30,745 nucleotides of DNA from Micavibrio aeruginosavorus (GTDB lineage: Bacteria > Pseudomonadota > Alphaproteobacteria > UBA9219). Shown here in pieces: positions 30,653-30,745 of the stretch. The stretch is taken from positions 1 to 30,745 of the forward strand of contig DYNT01000002.1 of NCBI GenBank assembly GCA_020720905.1, in the 5' to 3' direction. The translations under genes were made by a program, and so were the position numbers. The first letter of the stretch is position 1. Every line of letters starts with the position of its first letter. The notes beneath the pieces were generated by a model, which made no database searches, had not been told where the DNA came from, and was given only the letters and a program-made list of their open reading frames with translations.

Positions 30653-30745
30653 AGGTCTTAAAAAACCCAATAGAATCAACGAATCGAGTCTTTTTCGAGG
30701 CCGTACGTCGAGCAGAAGGCTACTAGGAGACGCTTTTCGAGTCTG
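30653..30745. other. Right-edge stretch with no gene recognised
   Basis: No complete frame is visible. The sequence CGAGTCT occurs twice (30685 and 30738), and one frame reads RVFFEAVRRAEGY before a stop. The window ends before anything can be decided. Confidence 0.3.

Overview
This window looks like a chromosomal segment of an alphaproteobacterium, probably of the Rhodospirillales or a related flagellated lineage. The main evidence is gene content. It has the truncated alphaproteobacterial HPr kinase with RapZ, EIIA-Man, HPr and EI next to ahcY; FliX divergent from flgI; a DksA with a single zinc-finger cysteine; a TIGR02302/DUF4175 gene after lysA; and ffs directly upstream of dnaX. Base composition looks even, and I see no insertion sequence, prophage, CRISPR array or tRNA. 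Almost everything is core housekeeping.

Layout: (1) 1-4046, minus strand: dapF, a DUF1189 membrane protein, a RodZ-like protein, ispG and the start of prfA, all co-directional and closely spaced. A 6S RNA-like gene lies upstream of dapF on the same strand. (2) 4407-9258, plus strand: a family-4-type uracil-DNA glycosylase, a soluble-type lytic transglycosylase, the SRP RNA gene ffs, an imperfect inverted repeat, and dnaX. (3) 9259-9657: the longest gene-free stretch, with a 12-bp tandem repeat, two palindromes and a good -35/-10 promoter that would give a leaderless mRNA. (4) 9658-12898, plus strand: an OmpR/PhoB-type regulator with a degenerate receiver, an M15/DUF882-like lipoprotein, a Sel1-like protein, DUF924 and MgtC. 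(5) A bacteriohemerythrin on the minus strand. (6) 13484-20296, plus strand: marC, hprK, rapZ, EIIA, HPr and EI, then ahcY, ybaB and recR. (7) A secreted hypothetical, dksA and fliX on the minus strand, divergent from a sigma-54-type flagellar operon flgI-flgJ-flgN-fliK-flgD. (8) A TlpA-like thioredoxin on the minus strand, then an LptM-like lipoprotein, lysA and a C-terminally shortened TIGR02302 protein on the plus strand.

How the genes work together: the PTS genes form a complete regulatory phosphorelay (EI to HPr to EIIA, with HprK acting on HPr and RapZ as adaptor) with no sugar permease in view. The flagellar block makes the P ring, rod cap and hook-building parts, and sits beside the gene for FliX, a regulator of flagellar genes. 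dapF and lysA both belong to the diaminopimelate-lysine route and peptidoglycan supply, while the RodZ-like protein, the transglycosylase and the M15-like lipoprotein act on or around the cell wall.

I did not find a clear new multi-gene system. The points most worth a second look are the repeat that carries the apparent dnaX start codon, the 6S RNA call, the RapZ P-loop without its lysine, the degenerate-receiver regulator with a leaderless promoter, and the apparent decay of the TIGR02302 C-terminus. All calls rest on reading the sequence and on recalled family features; no database search was run.
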